64,000 bases of DNA from Apiotrichum sp. Y4204. Lineage: Eukaryota; Basidiomycota; Tremellomycetes; Trichosporonales; Trichosporonaceae. The stretch is taken from assembly GCA_025531455.1 (NCBI GenBank), contig JAMYHL010000017.1:186001-250000 (forward strand), given 5' to 3'. This document shows, one piece after another, positions 41,798 through 57,550 of this stretch (its first letter is position 1; every line of letters begins with the position of its first letter). The notes under the pieces are model-generated. The model was not told where the DNA came from. It ran no database searches and worked only from the letters and a program-made list of their open reading frames with translations. Both the position numbers and the translations under genes were made by a program.

Positions 41798-43663
41798 ATG
41801 CTCGCCGCCGCCCTCGCGCTGCCGCTCCTCGCCGCGTCCGCCCTCGCCGCCTCGACGTGTAATGGCCACGCCTCGCTCTGCGACCAAAAGTACTCGAATG
41901 TCACTTATATCGGCACCCACAACTCGTACTCGGTCGGCACCGGCCCCGCCAACAACCAGTATGTGGACGTGACTGCGCAGCTCGTGAGTATTGAGAGAGT
42001 GGGGGGAGATATTTTCGGAGGTCATGGTCCTGCTTGCACACCTGCACGCGATCAACGGTGCTTGTCAAGCTGCGTCGAGCGTCGAGCGCGCCCGTTGGCA
42101 GCACACTAGCACGACGAGATCAATCACGCCGGTCCGCAGCCGCCCTGTGGCGCCGCCCCTTCATCGCCTTGCTGCATGGGTTGGCTGCGGCATTCCTTCC
42201 TGATCCCCGTAGTGCCATTCACACTGGCACCATGGCCTCTGTCGCATACCGATTGTTGATCCATTATTGTTGCTTCCATTGTGCCTCGCCACTAACATCA
42301 GAACGACGGTGTCCGCGCGCTTCAGGTCCAGGTGCACCCCCTCGACGGCACGCTCCAGCTGTGTCACTCAAGCTGCGGCCTGCAGAACGGCGGCACACTC
42401 CAGGACTATCTCGGAAAGGTGAACTCGTGGATGACCTCCAACCCTAACGATGGTGAGTAGGGTACAAATGAGCGGGAAGACAAGTCAAGGCCGGCAGACG
42501 CAGCCCGGGAGACGTCGGCGTGCCTGAAAGAACGCCATATGAATCCCTTCCGGTAACAATCGTATCACATCCGCGTTTTTGTTTCCGGAAAGGGGAAACG
42601 ATGTCGCGGCAATGTCGCAGCTGTTGCACCGGCCAAGATGCTTGGCTTCTCGCTCTGCCGCGCACGAAGATAGTCCACTGACATGCAGTCGTCACCATGG
42701 TCATTGTCAACATTGAGAACCTCCCGGTGTCGCAGTATGCGGGCGTATTCTCGGCGGCCGGTCTCGACAAGAAGGCGTACAAGCCCTCTTCGGCCGTAAC
42801 CCCGCTCTCGGGATGGCCGACCCTCGGCTCAATGATCGACGCGGGCACAACCCTCGTTGTCTTCATCGACAACCAGGCCAAGTTTGACGAGACGCCGTAC
42901 CTCATTGACGAGTTCACCAACATGTGGGAGGACGCTTACGGTGAGTGATGGATGAGGCCGTGGGCCGAATAGGGACTCGTTTGCGTATAGGGCGTTTTGC
43001 AGGGCTACGGTTCTGCCTGATCGGCCCGATCGAGACCCTCACTGCCTTGCGCTTGTTTACAGGCAGCCGTGTGCAGTGTCGGTGCCCACCGCGAGTCTCT
43101 TGGCCCGACGGTTTCTTTACCACTATCGCATCTGGCAATGTTATCTCATCTGCTAATGCCCAGACGTCACCGAGCCGACCTTTGCGTGCGCGGTCAACCG
43201 TACCAAGGGTGACCCGAGCTCGCAGATGTACATGATCAACCACTTCCTCGACCAGGCGTTCACTGTCCTCGGCCTTCAGACCGTTATTCCCGACATGGGC
43301 AAGCTCAACGTCACCAATGCGGCTACTGGCGACGGGTCAATTAGCTACCACGTCGACAACTGCATGATGCTGCACGGCGCGCGCCCCAACATTATTCTCC
43401 TCGACTACTTCAACGCTGCTGGTAGCGCGCCGTTCGAGGTCGCCGCTCAGCTCAACGGCGTCCCTGCCCCGGAGAAGTCGCTGCCCTACACCCAGACTGT
43501 CAGCGTCAACCAGGCCACTGGCGTCAACGGTGGTGCCGCACAAACGGGTGCCCCCGACGCCAAGATCTCCACCGCAAACCTGCCCGGCAGCGGCAGCGCA
43601 CGCGGCGCCACAGCCGGCGTGGTCCTCACCGTCGCCGCCGCGGCCCTTGCTCTGGCTATCTAA
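41798..43663 (+). CDS. Secreted, GPI-anchored PLC-like phosphodiesterase
   Basis: Exons 41798-41983, 42302-42452, 42689-42940 and 43164-43663; 362 aa. Signal peptide MLAAALALPLLAASALA, then a PI-PLC X-like TIM barrel with the first catalytic His in YIGTHNSYSVG and the second in QVHPLDGTLQLCHSSC. Later strands MVIVNIENLPVSQY, LVVFIDNQAKFDE and NIILLDYFN fit the fold. The C-terminus (SGSARGATAGVVLTVAAAALALAI) is a GPI-attachment signal. Fungal members of this group are surface enzymes of uncertain substrate. All three introns are unusually long for this window (318, 236 and 223 nt). Each splice keeps phase. Confidence 0.92.
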
Positions 43664-43974
43664 ACTCCCCCAGCGGGGTGCGGGCACCCCGTGGGTGGCT
43701 CGAGCAATGCCGTGTGACAGGCTCGGCGCAGCCTCTGCTCTTCGTTCATCCCTCATACACATACATACTCGCGCGGCTAATAGCTAGACGTCACTGTAGA
43801 TTCTGGACACCGGACTCGGTCCGTGGATATGCACATCACTTGCACTGCTAGGATGGAGAGGCGTGGGGCGGCCGGGCGGCTGTGAGCCGTGGGCGCGAAA
43901 CTCTGATGATCGATGAATGGACGAGTGTTGATGAATGACGAATATCGATAGCTTTGCAGATGGCGTATCGCATT
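43664..43974. other. Intergenic between convergent genes
   Basis: 311 bp of 3' flanks; nothing else seen. Confidence 0.55.
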
Positions 43975-44536
43975 CTACACGCCAAACAAGGCGGCGACCT
44001 TGGCCCCGCCCTCGGGCAGCTCATCAAAGCACGTGCGCGTGCGCGCATCCCCGCGGAACACGACCTCGCGCTCGCGGTCCCGCTCGGTGATCACGCTCGG
44101 CGCGCGCTCCGTCGCGGTGCGCTCCGTCTCCCCCGCGATCGTGCTGGCTGCGCTGGGCGCCGTCGGCGTCGTCGGTGTGCCCGGGACAGAGAGGAGCTGG
44201 TGAGTCAGTGTGGGATGTAAAGTGCGGGAGAAGGGGTCGTTCTCCTCATATCTCATCCTCTTCTTATCCGTCCTTCTTCCGTTCCGTTCCGTTCGCCCGT
44301 GGCCTTTCGCAGCCTTCTCACCACTCCCTCTCTTCCCCATCCTTCATCCCCTTCCTCCAATCTCCCTTTCCTGCCCCCCTCCACCCCTATCATCCTAGAC
44401 TCACAACATCCACACCCGGCGAGAAAATGTCCCGGCGGGGCGTCTCGATACCCCCGCGCGTACCCTTCACGGCGGGGAGGGGGAGGGCGGGCGGGCGCGT
44501 GCGGGCTGCGGTCGGGGTCTGGTGCGGTGTTGACAT
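43975..44536 (-). CDS. Small disordered two-exon protein (117 aa), unknown
   Basis: Exons 44536-44405 and 44196-43975, intron 208 nt. Exon 1 reads MSTPHQTPTAARTRPP and ends RRDIFSPGVDV; exon 2 starts LLSVPGTPTTPTAPSAAST, followed by ERDREREVVFRGDART and the end FDELPEGGAKVAALFGV. Start context CCACAATGTC is good. Ser/Thr-Pro sites suggest phosphorylation. The ordered-looking tail (VVFRGDARTRTCFDELPEG) is the best handle for homology. No family recognised. Confidence 0.6.
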
Positions 44537-44788
44537 TGTGGGAGGGGAGGTGGGAGGTGCGTGTATGGTGGGAGTTGTTGTGTGGTGTGTGGTGGTGAAG
44601 ATGTTTTGATGGAGTGGAGGATTTGAGTGGAGGTGGCATGGCGTCGTCCTCGTGTCCTCTCCCTGGAACCTTGGGGGTTTATCCACCACGACTCGTACAA
44701 GACATCGCAGCAGCAAATGGCCACCGGCAAGTCGATGCAGTGTCCATACGGTACATAATACAGAGAAGACTACAGTATTCTACACGCT

Positions 44789-47040
44789 TCATTTCCGCAG
44801 CGTTGGCGCCACACTGGCAATGCTCTGGCTCTTGGTGCTCTCGGCATCCTCGCGCCTCCCCTGCTCGCCCTCCTTGGAGTCCCAATACCCGCGTTCCGGC
44901 GGCGGCAGCCCACTGGCTGGCGGCGGCATGCCGCGCAGCCTGCTCCATAGCGGGATCTTGCCTGTCCAGATGAGCGGCGGGGGGATACAGAGGACAAAGC
45001 TCGCAAAGCCGACCCAGCACACCACGTCCCACCCGTTCTTCACGTGCGCGTATATCTGCCCGCCGATAATCGCCCCAAGCGCAGAAGACACCGCGTAGGC
45101 TATATTCAAAGCTGCAAACTCGTGAATTTCGGAAATACCGGGCTTGATTTTCGATACGGCCGCGAGCTCGAGCGAGGCCACGGCGTTGAGGCCTGTGATC
45201 ACCACGAATGTCATGGCGTAGGCGGCCATGAAGAGTGGCAGCGAGGATTTTATAATTAGTAAAGGGAGCCACGGGAGACTGAGGATGACACAGGGGAGGA
45301 TGGCCCACTCTGCGCCCTTCTTGTCCGCTAGGAGGCCGGCTGAGGGCCCGGAGAAGAAGGCGGGAACGGCGGCGGCGAGATACATCATCCCGACAAAATA
45401 TGCGTCCTTGTTCCAGAGGAGCTCGACGCGCAGGGCGACAATCGCGTCGTAGCACCCGACAATAAAGCCAAACACTGCCACGAGCAGCAGGGCGACGACG
45501 CCGCGGGGGATGCGGCACAGCTCGACGAGGACCCGGTGGAGTGGGAGCTCGACGGGCTTTTCGCGGACGGGAATGTGGAACCGCTTGATCCTGTCGGCGA
45601 GCGCCTCGGGCTCGGTCTCGGGTGCGGTCTCGATCTTGGAGATCTCCCCAGTTGCAACCTTCTCCTCCCGGACTGCCTCTTCCCAGGCTGCCCGGCGCGC
45701 GCGCGCCTCCGCAACCGCCGGTTTCTCGATAACCGCCAGGCGGAAGATTGTGTCGACGCCACACAGGATGATACAGAAAATAAACGGCGCGTACCATCCC
45801 ATATACTTGTACAGCGCCCCGCCTATTGGGGGCGCGACGACGACGCCGATGGACAGGCCGGTCAACGCGACGCCGAGATGGACGCCGAGGCGCGCCGGAT
45901 CAATGTTCTCGCAGACTAGCGCTAGTCCCACTACGAGCTGTCAGTAACAACAGTGCCACTTGAACTTACCCGTCCACACGACCGTGTTGCACCCGCCCTG
46001 GATCACGCGGCTGAGCACCATCGCCCAAAAGGGCTTGGCGAGCATGAAGAGCACAAAGCTCGCTTCGAGGCCCAGCACGGCGAGGAGCAGCGGCCCGCGG
46101 CGCCACGGGTGGCGGTGGAAGAAGATGGCGACGGGGATGGTGAATATGAGGATTCCGCCAGAGTACGCAAAGAGCAGCCAGGCCATGAGTGCCGAGACAT
46201 TGTCGTAGCCCAGCTCCTGGAGCCGGAACGGCAGGACGGGCACGATGATGACCTGTGATAATGTGAGTACATTGGGTCATGCTTGTGGGATCTCGACGGT
46301 GCCTGCGGAAGTGTTCAACAGTGCGGCCCGCGCTCAGTGCTCCACAGCTGTGTTGTAAACATTCAAGTCGTCACAGCATTCCGCGCGATCCGATCGTCGT
46401 TGGTGTAATATGGCGCGCGATCAAACCGACAAACCAAAAACAAGGCTCAAGCCACCAGCGGTTTTGTGTGGCGGCACTCTCTCCTCTGTCTCCCCCTGTA
46501 CCTCTCTTTCCTCACTCACAAAGGCAATAAGGTCCGACATGATGGCTATGCACACTACCGCCGTAATGTACCACTCGGCAGAGCGCAGCTGGGTGTCAGT
46601 GAGCTGCCGCGCAGATGGAGATTACCCCCCACTGCCTCCTATCCCAGATCAAGCAGGTACCAGTAGTCTTGCAAGACCAAAGCCAGAATAAGGTTTACCT
46701 AACCCCACAGACCTCCCAACCCAATGGGGTGTGCACTCACCGACATGAGGAATGGCATACGAGGCTTGACGAGCTTGCCATCACGGTACGTGAGGAGGTG
46801 CTGGTAGTAGCTGCGCAGCGGCTCGTCGCTGGCGCCGGGGCGGTCTGTTGGGCCCCTGGAGTTTGGGGACGAGGCAGCGAGTGCCACGACGCCAACCTCG
46901 CGCCCGACGCCAGCCTCAACCAGTCCCCGCTCGGAACACCTCGAATGCGCTACAGACGCGGAGAGCGAGGACGTTGAGCTACCCGGCTGGGCGTAATGCG
47001 GAAGAAGGTCTTCGCTCGGTCCCGGATCTGGCGCGGTCAT
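44789..47040 (-). CDS. MFS transporter, DHA1-type (drug/amine:H+ antiporter-like)
   Basis: Exons 47040-46741, 46588-46520, 46252-45970 and 45930-44789; 597 aa; introns 152, 267 and 39 nt. After a 90-aa cytoplasmic N-terminus come about 12 hydrophobic helices, split 6+6 by a charged central loop (EARARRAAWEEAVREEKVATGEISKIE...). Landmarks: TM1 WYITAVVCIAIMSDLIAF, the TM2-3 loop with HRHPWRRGPLLL (degenerate motif A), and an antiporter-type motif C, GLSIGVVVAPPIGGALY, in TM5. Closest in style to the vesicular-amine/multidrug DHA1 branch; substrate unknown. The 39-nt last intron ends in TAG rather than CAG. Confidence 0.9.
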
Positions 47041-48162
47041 GGCCAGTGGAGAGGAGCGGGGAGACAAAGACGTCGCGTCCGTCCGGGCGGTTTGGATACG
47101 GCTGGCAAGAATCAAGAACCAAGGATCAAGGATCAAGAATCAAGAATCAAGCGATGGTTCAGATTCAAAGGGGCCAACAGGGGACACGGTTGACGGTGGG
47201 AATATCGACCAGGGTGTGGATCGCGTTCAGAGAAATGTCAGTGAGGGGAATCCAGGATTAACAAGTGGTTTGCTGGAACACACCCGACACTCTATATCAA
47301 CCCTTTGAGAAGACGCTAGTTACTGCACCTGTTGCTGTCGGGAGAGGCGAGGTTCAGTTCCCAAGTCTCTCTGTCTGCGCGAAAACCTAACACTGCGCAG
47401 CGGGTGGAGACTCGTTGGTTCCTGCGTGACCTGCCCCGGTTCCCAGTCCCAGGTCCCAGTTCCAGAGGCACCGCTTGCCCGCTTGTAAATTGTAAACCTA
47501 CGACCGGCGTGTACGTACATGCCTACGGGGGGCCCAATCTCACTCACGGCTCACGGCTGCCTTGGTGTATTCCCTCGAAGGGCTGGCGGTGCCAACGTGA
47601 TCTCGATCTGGGGCACGGTGGGAGACTCTTGATTCTGGTTCTCGGTTCTAGGTTCGGTGGAGTAGGTTCTGGGCGGGGGAAGGTACCTTAATGTACGTAC
47701 CTGCCGACACGCCCTGCCGGATCTCCTTAGGACGAGGAGGATGTGCGAGCGTCGTCGTCGTTCATTTTGCTCAGAAGAAACCGGCGACGTTTCGAATACA
47801 GCTTCGAGAAGTGGAATGTGGAGTATGTAGGTTAGACGGATGCTATCCCCCCGATCGCGTCGACGACCGGGAGACAATATCAATAGTGTGACATGCGAAG
47901 GTACAGTACAAAGGTATGCAAAGCAAAATCGCTATAGCTTGGATCTGAGTCGGCGTGGTGTATTAGATATCTAATAATGCGCTCTCCGAGCCAGGCAGCT
48001 CCACTTCATCTCGGTGGCGATGACTTGATGCGCGCAAAGTCGTATCCCGGAAATGAGAATGCTGGAATCGGTAGAAAGCAGCTCAACCTTCGCCCAAACC
48101 GGATGTTTCCAAGCCTATTCTCGACTGAGCTCCGCATCGCCGCAATGTGATGAATCCCAGAT
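47041..48162. other. Intergenic upstream of MFS gene, 3' of PRP16
   Basis: No gene seen. Carries a six-copy 7-bp repeat close to the MFS start, and a palindrome-like CCCCCCTCCGGCGGGGGG near 48172-48189 that overlaps the end of PRP16. Confidence 0.55.
47107..47148. repeat. Six 7-bp AAGRAYC repeats in MFS upstream region
   Basis: AAGAATC, AAGAACC, AAGGATC, AAGGATC, AAGAATC, AAGAATC in direct succession, 67 bp upstream of the MFS start; in transcript orientation the unit is GATTCTT. Confidence 0.85.
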
Positions 48163-52552
<4,390 letters not shown>

Positions 52553-52918
52553 GGTGGATATGTACGCGGTGAGAGGTCGGCAGTTGGTCACACTCTCTCG
52601 TCTTGGCGCGGCAGTCGATGAGTGGTAGAGTCGAGTGCACGCGGAGAAAGAGTGGATGGTGGCGACAGTAATCTGATGGCCGTCGAAAACATCGCCGAGA
52701 ACGGTGTGCTCGCTCATTGAGAGTGGGGTCGTCATCGCCGAGATGGCCGAGCGGAGGTATTTTTTTCAGTTTCATTCTCTGGATTTTGATCAACAGCCTC
52801 CACTCTGTGTCGCTTGACCAACTGAAGTCGTCAACATTGAGCTCGACCACGATCCTATCCTATCGAGTTCATCACCCGACAACTCTCACAACTATCCCAG
52901 GCAGCGCGTGGTGTTGAG
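52553..52918. promoter_or_regulatory. Divergent PRP16/TRM732 promoter
   Basis: 366 bp between start codons; a T-rich element at 52760-52767 and no TATA box, as expected for housekeeping genes. Confidence 0.5.
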
Positions 52919-55900
52919 ATGCTCTCGCGGGGAACATCGCAGATTGAGGTGGCCCGCAAGGTCCTCCACCGCCGGTCTCTCAAGGAGCTCGAGCAAGGGT
53001 AAGCTGAACCGAATGACTCCGATGGTAGCTGACGCCCACAGATCGGTGCTGGCGGATGCCATCGAGCTTGCCCTCCAGACACCATCGGACACCAATGTCC
53101 TCGAGCGGCTGTCATACACGATAACGCTGCTGCGTCAGCTGGTTGCGGCTGTGTCTCAGATCCCGCCGCCAACGGCGATCGTCGACAATGTCCACCGTGT
53201 CATTGGGCCGGCATTGCAGCCGCGCGGCACGCTCACGACTCTGCTAATGACGGAGATGAGCTCTCGCGTCAAGCCCCATCCCGTCCGCGCGACTGAGACC
53301 TTTAACACGGCGGCACGGCTGGCGGCCGCCCTTCCTCCTCCCAGCACACCGTCGTCCTCGTCGCCATATCTCCTCCAAGCGCTGTTCAACGAGATTGTGC
53401 GGGGCGAGTTGGGGTCACGTGCCAATCTTCTGGCACTGTCGACGATGCTCGAGTCGGTGCCGCTTGAGACTGTTCCCTCCGATCTCCTCGGGCGACTCTT
53501 GGCCGACTTTAGCAACTTTGACTCTGCTAATATTCGCTGTGAGGCAATTGCGACTCTTTTGTTGCGCCAGCGCGATGCTGGTCTTGGATCGGACGCCGAG
53601 AAGGACGGGAGGATGTTTGGGCAACTTCTCGGAACTCTCGGCGAGGATGACAATAATGGAGACATTGTGAAGACGTTCTCCAGATATCTGCTTCCAACCA
53701 TGTTGAAGGGTCGACGGGAGGCGTTCCCTACTCTTCTTAACGTCCTCAGCAGTGATGACAGGTATTTCGCGGCGTGGATTGCGGCGGCTTCCTATGGCGT
53801 GTCATCCGGCATCATTGGCATCGATCGACTTCCAGCCAAAGAGCTGCAGGAAGCGCTCGAGCACGAGGACTGCCGCATCCGTATTCTCGGGTTCCAGCTT
53901 GTTGCCATGAACAAGAGCGTTCTCGAGCCCCACGTCATGGACCTCGTCGTGATGGCGCTCCGGTGCAACGACATCGTTACCCAGGCTGGGTGAGTGTTTC
54001 ATGGCGGCAGCCCTATCTGACTACTCAGCGGCCGTACGGATATGGGATCGGCCATCTACGCCTTTTTGACTCATCTCAAGGCAATGGAGCATGTCGCTGC
54101 TCGGGAGGCCAAGAAGGCCAAAACGCCAGAGGCAGCAGCAAAGGCTCAGGTCGGTTTAGAAACCTCTGCGCGTTTCCACAACTGGTTCCTGAAGGAGTAC
54201 CTCACCCCGGCGATTGGTGACAGCCGTGCGTTGCCTCCCCATCGAGCAATCTTTGGGTTGAGGAAACTTCTCGTGTATCTCGACGTGTACAGCGATCGTC
54301 CTGAGATTGTGCAGGCTACTTACTCTCCTGAACTGATTGATCTCCTTCTGGCCTGCCAAGCAAGCGAGTTCACCGAGACCCGTGTCCATGCTAAGAACAT
54401 GTGAGCATCTAAAAATCGACAAGGCTGACAGCAGTATCTCTATGGGCCCGACGCCCCTTCCCGGGTATGAGTCACTCGATTCTCCGGCGTCGAAAAAGCT
54501 CATGGCTTCCGCGCGCGCGTCCATCAATCACTCGCGGAGGACGCAGGCTGATGCTGGCTTATCTGCCTTATCCATTCTGTTCACCAAGCTTGTTCAGCCT
54601 GCAGGACAAGCGCAGGCGGTAGCATTCGTTACCGAACTGGCGGATCTTTTGGAGAAGCACATTATCAAATCCGAGGAGAATCTTTCGACGGGCATTGTCG
54701 AGTACCCTCTGTATGGACTAATTGGTGTTATAACGTGGGTTTGACATCAACAGGTCGATTCCTAACCGCAGCGAGTTGATCCGCAACTTGGACTTGAAGA
54801 CACAGGCAGCGCAGGACAACTGGACTGCTCTTCTCCACCGCCTCTCTGCTCTGGTCGACCGCGTCTGGGTGCAAACTCGGAAGGTTATTTCTCTTGGTCC
54901 CTCGGATGTCGACGATAAAGAGACGGCGGCTCATGAGATTGCCCGTGCCTACGAGGTTATGGGTGATGGAGACGAGGATGGCGACGAGTCTATGGACCAC
55001 ACCAATCTTTTGTCTGGCTGCTGGCGCGCAACCAAAGAAGCTGCGTGAGTTGTTATGAAGGGGATAGGACTAACAACGCAGTGAGCTCCTCGCGGTTCTC
55101 GTGATTACTCCAGTGGCAGCACTCCCCGAACAAACTGTCTGGACCAAGGAGGAAGTTGGGGCTGCTGGCCGCCAGTTCTTGACTTGGCTTCATGAGATTC
55201 GCCATGTGGGAACGTTTTCCCGTATTTTTAGCGCGTTTGGTCATCTTGTCGAAGCCGTGAAAGCGCGAAAGGAGCTCCGCGACCTTGTTGACGATTGGGT
55301 TGAGGTGAGATCCAGTTACGGCCATTTCTAACCTCATAGCGTAACCTTCAAGCAGTTGCTCAAGGTCACCTCGTGACGCTTCGTCGGTCTGCCGCGCTTC
55401 CTTACTCATTCCTCGCTCTTGTCTCTGGAGACCGGGACCTTCTGGATCTCACCGTCGGCCGACTCGTTGATATGGCCAAGCTCAACAACCCGTCCTCTGA
55501 TGTGACAAAAGTTCATGCTATGAACTGCCTCAAGACCATCCTTCTCGATGCCAAGCAGACGCGCTTCTTGTCGCGGTACTTCGAGCGCGTCGTCATGGTT
55601 GCTCTGGCCGCTTTTGGTTCTTCCAAGTCAGTTTACCATACGTGAGCCTCACTGACCTTTCAGTTGGAATGTTCGCAACGTCGGTCTCATGCTTTTCTCC
55701 ACCATCACCCATCGCTCGCTCGCAGGTGTACACAGCCAAGAAGTTGCAGGGACGCGTTCGGCTCTTTCGACTCGCCAGACTCTCGCTTCGTGGCACGCAA
55801 TGTATCCATCGATCGTACCTCATATTGCGGATTACCTACGGACAGCGTACCGCCAAGGTCCAGCCAGCCTCACCGAGCATTCGCCTCTTTTCCCGATCCT

Positions 55901-57481
55901 TATCATTCTTCGTTCTCTCCGGTGGTCACCAGAGGGCGCAAGGACCGCGGACTTTCTCTATCCTGTCGTGGATCGGTATCTCGCCAATGTGGAGTGGCAA
56001 GTCCGTGAGGTGGCAAGCCAGGCCCTCTCTTCGCTCCTCTCGCCCGAAAGCGGCCTGGAAAAGGCCAAGGTGACTGCCACTCGGGTATCGCATGAAAGCG
56101 AGGACTACAATCTTGTTCACGGCCGCCTCCTCTTCCTCCGTCGGCTCCTTGCCGATGTTGTTCCTTGGGGTGCTGTTGAGGACAACGATAAGAAGCTTCT
56201 CGAGTCACGTCTTCTCGACGCCCTTCACGGCTGGGCAGGATGCAAGGTGGCGGTAGTGACCAAGGGTATTCTGGACTGCATCAACGAGTATGCCACACAG
56301 ACGACGCCACTGTCCCCGACATTCCTATCCGAGGCGAAGCGCGCAGCCAATGGATTCCTACTCACGCCATCAAGCTATGCTCCGGGAATTGATCTCCTGC
56401 ACGAGTCCGCAGCCGCGACAGTCCTCATCGACGCTACGCCGAAAGACGTTCTCTCGCTACTAGAGCCAGCGGTGCCCGAGGACGCCCAGCTTGCCGCCCT
56501 CGACCACGTGGACGCGCTGGATCTCCAGACACCCGAGGTTCTTTCTGCCCTGGTCAAGCTCTGCAACACCCGGATCGGTAACGCAGTGCGCGCCAAAATC
56601 TTCGACGTCCTCTCTGTATGGCCGCCATCGCCAGCCGCCGACAAGGAGATTGCCAAGCTCATCACTCCGATCACAGGAACCGTACAGAAAACGCGATACG
56701 TCCCGCTTCGCGAGGCCGCGCTGGGCGCGCTCGGTCGCGCAACGGTTGCAGCCGACATTGACCGCGACCGGCTTGCGGACCTGGCCGGCCGCGTCGAAAC
56801 CGCGTCCAACGAGAGAAAGGTGAGTTGGTAGTGGTTGCATGTCCTGACATTAGTCCCACGAGTGCCGCGCCTCGGCTCTTCACTGCATGGAGCACCTCAC
56901 TCCGCTTCTCTTCGGCTCGGCCATCGATACCGCCACGCATGCCTCCCTTCAGCGCACACTGCTGCGCCTGATGGAGGACGACGACGAGGAGATCCGCCTC
57001 GCCGCCGCCCAGATTGTGTGTGCGGCTCTTGGGCCCGCACGCCCTATTCTGTCATCCAAGGCAGTGTCCCTCTGGTGGGACTGGCTGGCGCGCCAGCCCC
57101 CGACAGCGGAAACGGAGCGGTGGCTCTGGGAGGTGGCCATGGACCAGGCCGCCACGAGTGAGTTGACTCGTCCGACAGAAACTGACATCAGATGCTGAAA
57201 TTGCCGCCCTGGCTGCGCCCGCGCAAAGCGAGGGGTCCCTCTTCGTCGAAGAGGCGCCCAACATGTACCGCAACCCGCTATGGGACGCTGCATCCGCCGC
57301 GACCGTCCTCGCTCAGCGGACACAGGATGACGCGCAAGGACGGGCGGCAGCACAGGCTCTCCTTGGTTCTGTCACTGCCGCGCTCGCTGCGCCGCAGCCG
57401 AGCCCGATCGATAATGCCTGGGCTTCACGGTGGTCGCTCCTGCAGCGGCAAGAGCTGCTTGCTCGTGCTCTTGGGGCATAA
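52919..57481 (+). CDS. TRM732: THADA/Trm732 family (tRNA 2'-O-methylation at position 32 partner)
   Basis: Alpha-helical scaffold that in yeast acts with Trm7 to methylate ribose 32 of certain tRNAs. Ten exons: 52919-52998, 53042-53989, 54029-54400, 54435-54734, 54772-55044, 55082-55304, 55340-55626, 55664-56819, 56854-57157, 57192-57481; 1410 aa; all nine introns are 34-43 nt. Family hallmark (DUF2428 region): LRRSAALPYSFLALVSGD followed by NWNVRNVGLMLFSTIT, the latter split by intron 55627-55663. HEAT-like helices fill the rest. The protein is at the short end for the family. It ends 69 bp from the stop of the convergent NPC1 gene, so mRNA 3' ends probably overlap. Confidence 0.92.
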
Positions 57482-57550
57482 GCTGGCATTACATAGAGGT
57501 CTCGGAAGATTCAACAATTGTATTTCGTATTCTATCTACCCCATAACCAT

